From an uncultured Eubacteriales bacterium (GTDB taxonomy: Bacteria; Bacillota; Clostridia; Oscillospirales; CAG-272): a stretch of DNA of 14,448 nucleotides. The stretch spans positions 1 to 14,448 of the forward strand of contig CAKSLR010000031.1 of assembly GCA_934467435.1 (NCBI GenBank). Direction: 5' to 3'. Below the pieces are notes generated by a model. It had not been told where the DNA came from. It was given only the letters and a program-made list of their open reading frames with translations, and did no database searches. A program made the translations under genes and the position numbers. Below are positions 13,831 to 14,448 of the stretch, piece after piece. Positions within the stretch are counted from its first letter, which is position 1. The number at the start of each line of letters is the position of its first letter.

Positions 13831-14077
13831 TGGTGACACGGGAACGTCCGGCGGAAAGGGGAGGCGGCGGGGAGCACGCGGGATTCCGCAATGAGACAGC
13901 GGTTCCGCCGCAAGGCGCTGTCCGCCGTCCCGCGCTGCACCCCCAAAATTCCGCGCGGGGGGAGAATGTTTCGCGACTCGGGAGCGGCGTCGCGCGGAAA
14001 TAAGAGAGTGCCCCCACGAAAAAAAGAAAACGCGGAAAAAACCGGGCGCGGACAGAAAAAACTGCGTTTCGCCCCGG
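13831..14077. other. Gene-free GC-rich stretch
   Basis: No gene is supported; all open frames are Arg/Pro/Gly-rich with no ribosome site or family motif. The only recognisable item is a variant of the AAAAACCGGGCGC motif at 14037-14049, which also occurs at 3648 and 8058. Confidence 0.5.
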
Positions 14078-14349
14078 CGCTGCGGCTCGGTCGCGCGGCG
14101 GCTCTGACAGTCCACCGGGCTGTCATTCATTTCAAGTTAGTTCGGCGCCTGAATCCGCTTTTACACCGATTCCGGCGAACCGGGCGTTCCGGGCGGGGAA
14201 GTTCCGAATTGCAGGAAAGGGATTGCTTTTTCCCTCCTGCCCAACCGCGAATTTCGGCGCAGGACGCGATCGAACCAGTTGAACGAGGGGTAGTTCGGAG
14301 GGGCGAACAAGAAGCCCCTCCGCTCGTTCCCCGTGACCGAGCCGCAGCG
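14078..14349. repeat. 272-bp segment bounded by 15-bp inverted repeats
   Basis: CGCTGCGGCTCGGTC (14078-14092) is the exact reverse complement of GACCGAGCCGCAGCG (14335-14349). Inside are two further palindromes: TGACAGTCC/GGGCTGTCA (14105-14113 with 14117-14125) and CGGAGGGGC/GCCCCTCCG (14296-14304 with 14314-14322). No transposase is present. It could be a miniature inverted-repeat element or a compound of REP-like units. A 96-codon minus-strand frame over it (14132-14422) is basic and repeat-derived, and is not called as a gene. Confidence 0.55.
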
Positions 14350-14397
14350 AGAAGAACAAGAAGCCCCTTCGCTTCGTCTCCCGCCGCAGCGGGAGAA
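14296..14397. repeat. Right-edge copy of the repeat family found at bases 1-130
   Basis: A perfect 9-bp hairpin (14296-14322, loop GAACAAGAA) is followed by 28 bases at 14341-14368 identical to 94-121 and 18 bases at 14370-14387 identical to 29-46. GAACAAGAAGCCCCTCCGC itself occurs at 14305-14323 and at 107-125, so the unit is repeated within this copy as well. Confidence 0.7.
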
Positions 14398-14448
14398 ACT
14401 TCCGCAAAGAAAAAAGTTTCACAGTGGAACGCTGTCCTCCGACCCGCG

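Noticed and set aside
14132..14422. Minus-strand open frame of 96 codons
   Set aside because: It lies wholly in palindromic repeat sequence, is Arg-rich, lacks a ribosome site and matches no family I recognise; translated repeats of this type are a common false call.

Overview
The window is a GC-rich stretch of chromosome that looks like a spore-forming member of the Clostridia, probably an uncultured gut lineage. The evidence is the two dipicolinate synthase genes (a spore-specific function), a type III glutamine synthetase, strong sigma-A promoters with AGGAGG-type ribosome sites, and many short palindromic dispersed repeats between genes. There are nine convincing protein genes, no RNA genes and no intact mobile element. 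Taxonomy is inferred from gene content only.

Layout. Bases 1-140 hold palindromic repeat sequence. An ilvE-glnN operon (branched-chain aminotransferase, then glutamine synthetase III) runs leftward from 3326 to 183 and ends at a strong terminator. Bases 3327-4317 form a gene-free control region with two divergent sigma-A promoters, both with perfect -35 and -10 hexamers. The left promoter serves ilvE-glnN through a leader of about 465 nt; the right one serves an operon encoding an ANTAR-domain regulator, pyrG, purB, purA and guaA (4318-10943). A bidirectional terminator follows guaA. Then come leftward dpaAB (dipicolinate synthase; dpaB starts with TTG overlapping the dpaA stop) and a leftward ZIP-family metal transporter. 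The last 746 bases hold only repeats.

How the genes fit together. The structural genes of the right operon all serve amination of nucleotides: PyrG makes CTP from UTP, PurA plus PurB make AMP from IMP, and GuaA makes GMP from XMP. The left operon assimilates ammonium (GS III) and moves amino groups (IlvE). The only regulator is an ANTAR protein, a family known to bind hexaloop RNA hairpins and prevent transcription termination. Directly downstream of each promoter lies a small hairpin whose 3' arm is also the 5' arm of an intrinsic terminator, and the same element is repeated a second time just upstream of ilvE. The three hairpins share a loop pattern (RAnGGC), a closing C-G pair and an adjacent G-U pair. 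My main hypothesis is that the ANTAR protein, or the nitrogen signal it senses, controls both nitrogen assimilation and nucleotide amination through these attenuators.

The right third suggests a second theme: dpaAB and the ZIP transporter share a 10-base box (GCATAGAATG) close upstream of each start, resembling a mother-cell sporulation sigma -10 element. A 17-bp tandem repeat runs into the dpaA promoter region.
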